Assembly: GCF_021190915.1 (NCBI RefSeq)
Contig: NZ_JAIOAP010000008.1
Span: 62,001 to 126,000 of the forward strand
DNA: 64,000 bases
DNA from: Cohnella silvisoli
Lineage (GTDB): Bacteria; Bacillota; Bacilli; Paenibacillales; Paenibacillaceae
Direction of reading: 5' to 3'
Shown here piece after piece: positions 61,399-64,000 of this stretch (the first letter of the stretch is position 1; each line of letters opens with the position of its first letter). Under the pieces are notes generated by a model, which was given only the letters and a program-made list of their open reading frames with translations, was not told where the DNA came from and made no database searches. The position numbers and the translations under genes were made by a program.

Positions 61399-63432
61399 AT
61401 GAAAATTCGGGACTTAAGCATACTCATAGGCGTCATCGGTATTGTCCTGATGATGGTCGTTCCAATTCCCAAAGGACTATTGGATATTCTGCTCATACTT
61501 AACATCTCTGTGGCGATCATGATACTGCTCATCGCAATGAACACGCAGGATGCGCTTCATTTTTCCATATTTCCAACGATACTGCTCCTTACGACGATAT
61601 TCCGATTGGCGCTTAACGTTTCGACAACCCGTCTTGTATTATCGAAAGCAGACGCCGGGCATGTTGTAGATACATTCGGAAGGTTCGTTGCAGGCGGACA
61701 GATAGCGATTGGCTTTGTCGTTTTCCTCATCCTCGTTGTCGTTCAGTTTATCGTTATTACCAAAGGTTCTGAGCGGGTTGCCGAGGTTGGCGCGCGGTTT
61801 ACGCTCGATGCGATGCCCGGTAAACAAATGAGTATCGACGCGGATTTGAACGCAGGGTTAATTAACGAGCAACAAGCGCGTGAACGCCGCGGGAAAATCG
61901 AGAAGGAAGCGGACTTCTACGGCGCGATGGATGGTGCGAGTAAATTCGTCAAGGGAGACGCGATCGCATCCATCATCATCGTAATGATAAATCTCGTCGC
62001 AGGATTCATTATCGGTATGGCTATTCATGGGATGAGCGCGATGGAGTCGCTTGAAAGGTACTCGATTCTTACGATAGGGGACGGACTTGTCAGCCAAATT
62101 CCGGCGCTTCTGATCAGTACCGCAGCCGGTATTATCGTAACGAGAGCCGCTTCCGAAGGGAATATGGCGGATGATTTGAGCAAACAGCTGCTGCGGTATC
62201 CTAAATTGCTTTATATTGTCGCAGGAACCGTGGCGCTTCTGGGACTCGCAACTCCTATTCCTCTTATAAGCACAATTCCTTATGCAGCCATTCTTTCCAT
62301 AGCAGGCTACCGACTGCAGAGAAATCTGAATCGGAAACAGCAGGAGGAAGAATTACTCGTCGAGGAGAAGCATATCGAGGAAGTTCGCAGCCCCGAGAGC
62401 GTCATCAGCTTGCTGCAGGTCGACCCAATCGAATTCGAGTTTGGTTATGGCTTGATTCCATTGGCAGACACCCAGCAAGGCGGAGATTTACTCGACAGAA
62501 TTATTATGATTCGACGGCAATGCGCGCTCGAAATGGGCTTAATCGTCCCCGTTATCCGAATTCGCGACAATATTCAACTAAAACCGAATGAATATGTCAT
62601 TAAAATGAAAGGAAATACGGTTGCTCGTGGCGAACTATTGTTACATCACTACTTAGCCATGAGTCCCGGTTTCGATGACGATTCCGTAACGGGGATAGAA
62701 ACTCAGGAGCCCGCGTTCGGATTGCCTGCGCTATGGATCGATGAAGCGACGAAGGAACGTGCCGAAATGGCCGGTTATACGGTCGTTGATCCGCCTTCCG
62801 TCGTAGCTACCCATCTGACGGAAGTCATTAAGAAATATGCGCACGAGCTTATCGGTCGTCAAGAGACGAAGGCATTGGTTGAAAGCGTAAAGGAAACTTA
62901 TCCTGCGCTGGTTGATGAACTAATCCCTTCCATTCTTAGCGTTGGCGACGTCCAGAAAGTGTTGTCCAAATTGTTGAAAGAGAAAATTTCCATCCGGGAT
63001 TTGGTGACGATTTTCGAGACGTTGGCGGATTACGGCAAGTTTACGAAAGATCCCGAGGTGCTGACGGAGTACGTACGTCAAAGTTTATCCAGGCAAATTA
63101 CCCAACAGTATGCAAGCTCGTCAGAACCTCTCAAGGTTATAACGGTAAGTCCTGCCGTTGAGAAGAAGATAGCGGATGCCGTGCAGCAGTCGGATCAAGG
63201 AAGTTACTTGGCCATGGATCCGGCTTCATCTCAGGCTATCTATCAAAGGCTTACGGAACAAGTAAATCGATTGGTACAATCGGGTCAGCAGCCAATTATT
63301 TTAACTTCACCGACGATTCGAATGTACTTGCGCCAATTGCTTGAACGAAGCTTACAAGATATTCCGGTCATTTCTTACAGTGAGTTGGAGCCAAGTATTG
63401 AAGTGCAAAGCGTCGGGGTGGTGAGTGCGTGA
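61399..63432 (+). CDS. flhA: Flagellar export gate protein FlhA
   Basis: 677 residues. The N-terminal half has eight membrane helices with MNTQDALHFSIFPTILLLTTIFRLALNVSTTRLVL and ARFTLDAMPGKQMSIDADLNAG (the FHIPEP signature region). The cytoplasmic half forms the nonameric ring: GLIPLADTQQGGDLLDRI, ALWIDEATKERAEMAGYTVVDP. ATG 61399 has AGGGGAGGG; the frame is open back to 61372. flhF overlaps by 4 bp. Confidence 0.97.
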   Translation: MKIRDLSILIGVIGIVLMMVVPIPKGLLDILLILNISVAIMILLIAMNTQDALHFSIFPTILLLTTIFRLALNVSTTRLVLSKADAGHVVDTFGRFVAGGQIAIGFVVFLILVVVQFIVITKGSERVAEVGARFTLDAMPGKQMSIDADLNAGLINEQQARERRGKIEKEADFYGAMDGASKFVKGDAIASIIIVMINLVAGFIIGMAIHGMSAMESLERYSILTIGDGLVSQIPALLISTAAGIIVTRAASEGNMADDLSKQLLRYPKLLYIVAGTVALLGLATPIPLISTIPYAAILSIAGYRLQRNLNRKQQEEELLVEEKHIEEVRSPESVISLLQVDPIEFEFGYGLIPLADTQQGGDLLDRIIMIRRQCALEMGLIVPVIRIRDNIQLKPNEYVIKMKGNTVARGELLLHHYLAMSPGFDDDSVTGIETQEPAFGLPALWIDEATKERAEMAGYTVVDPPSVVATHLTEVIKKYAHELIGRQETKALVESVKETYPALVDELIPSILSVGDVQKVLSKLLKEKISIRDLVTIFETLADYGKFTKDPEVLTEYVRQSLSRQITQQYASSSEPLKVITVSPAVEKKIADAVQQSDQGSYLAMDPASSQAIYQRLTEQVNRLVQSGQQPIILTSPTIRMYLRQLLERSLQDIPVISYSELEPSIEVQSVGVVSA

Positions 63433-64000
63433 AGGTCAAACGATATATAGTCGATGATTTGCCGGAAGCCGTGCAAATGATCCGCAGCGAGCTCGGCTCG
63501 GATGCCGTCATTCTAAATACGAAAGAAATCCGCATCGGCGGATTTCTTGGCATGTTCAGCAAGAAACGTGTAGAGGTCATTGCGGCTGTAGATGAGGCTT
63601 CCAAGAAACTTCCAGCGCGCGCGCCGATGCCTGCGCGTCCGATAGAAAAGAAACAGCTTTTATCCCAAATAGAGGAACTGGCTGTATCGTCCCCGATGAT
63701 CCCTTCGAATGCGGTAAGAGAGAGATATTCGCAAGCTCCCTTTGCCGACAGCGGACGGAAGACGACGTCCCCGGTAATGGAAGCGCAGCGTGATGCGGGA
63801 CAAGCGATTATCGCTCAACCGGACACCCACCTTGAACAGCATCGGTCTGACACTCAAGCAGCCACATTGGCGGTCGCGGTTCAGACGTTGGAAGCCAGAG
63901 AAAATAAACAGGCCAAAGAGGAAACTTCCGCATTGCTCCTAGAGCTGCGTTCCATGAAAGAAATGATGGCCAAGATGGCGAAGCAGCAAACTTTCCGCAG
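63429..64000 (+). CDS. flhF: Flagellar SRP-like GTPase FlhF, N-terminal part (3' end outside window)
   Basis: 190 residues are visible, all in the B domain that precedes the GTPase. The chain starts MKVKRYIVDDLPEAVQMIRSELGSDAVILNTKEI, the FlhF N-terminal pattern, followed by GFLGMFSKKRVEVIAAVD. The rest is Pro/Gln/Ala-rich and ends in a helix (LRSMKEMMAKMAKQQ). GTG 63429 overlaps the flhA stop (GTGA). No stop appears before the window ends; the NG GTPase domain must lie beyond it. FlhF fixes flagellar number and position. Confidence 0.93.
   Translation, partial: MKVKRYIVDDLPEAVQMIRSELGSDAVILNTKEIRIGGFLGMFSKKRVEVIAAVDEASKKLPARAPMPARPIEKKQLLSQIEELAVSSPMIPSNAVRERYSQAPFADSGRKTTSPVMEAQRDAGQAIIAQPDTHLEQHRSDTQAATLAVAVQTLEARENKQAKEETSALLLELRSMKEMMAKMAKQQTFR

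Overview
The window is a stretch of low-to-moderate GC Firmicute chromosome, most likely from a Paenibacillaceae member (Paenibacillus or Cohnella-like). The gene order ftsY, ylxM-ffh-rpsP-khpA-rimM-trmD-rplS, lepB, rbgA, rnhB, ylqG-ylqH, sucCD-dprA-topA-trmFO-hslVU-codY, followed by the fla/che flagellar operon, is the order I know from Bacillus subtilis. FliY, CodY and many GTG/TTG starts behind strong AGGAGG-type ribosome binding sites agree with this. No rRNA, tRNA, CRISPR array, phage or insertion sequence was seen. Nearly all genes are on the plus strand; yifB is the one clear minus-strand gene.

Region 1 (1-14676): the 3' end of ftsY, its terminator, then an inserted purine-degradation cluster that splits ftsY from ylxM-ffh. 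It holds an amidohydrolase (probably a purine deaminase), two molybdenum-cofactor accessory genes (xdhC, pucB), an ABC importer of the nucleoside type (one double-ATPase gene and two permeases, no binding protein), the three xanthine dehydrogenase subunits, OHCU decarboxylase, uricase, hydroxyisourate hydrolase and an allantoate amidohydrolase-like enzyme. Together they would take up a purine compound and oxidise it through xanthine and urate to allantoin and beyond; allantoinase is absent here. A short broken ORF resembling the start of a PucR regulator and a cluster of palindromes around a promoter lie upstream.

Region 2 (14677-22274): housekeeping genes for protein targeting, ribosome assembly and tRNA modification (ylxM, ffh, rpsP, khpA, rimM, trmD, rplS, lepB, rbgA), a DCC-family thiol oxidoreductase gene and rnhB.

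Region 3 (22275-33322): a 14-bp tandem repeat, the FliK-like/FlhB-like pair ylqG-ylqH, yraN, hflK-hflC, a small alarmone synthetase gene with a probable CTG start, yifB on the minus strand with a hairpin covering its ribosome binding site, and a 1042-residue receptor carrying two different histidine-kinase modules.

Region 4 (33323-43295): sucC-sucD, dprA, topA, trmFO, hslV-hslU and codY, with clear terminators after sucD, trmFO and codY. The codY leader can form a long hairpin.

Region 5 (43296-64000): the fla/che operon flgB-flgC-fliE-fliF-fliG-fliH-fliI-fliJ-ylxF-fliK-flgD-(TIGR02530 gene)-flgE-flbD-fliL-fliM-fliY-cheY-fliO-fliP-fliQ-fliR-flhB-flhA-flhF, the last cut by the window edge. Three internal junctions (fliE/fliF, flgE/flbD, flhB/flhA) carry strong inverted repeats without T-runs. 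All three SRP-type GTPases (FtsY, Ffh, FlhF) lie in this one window.
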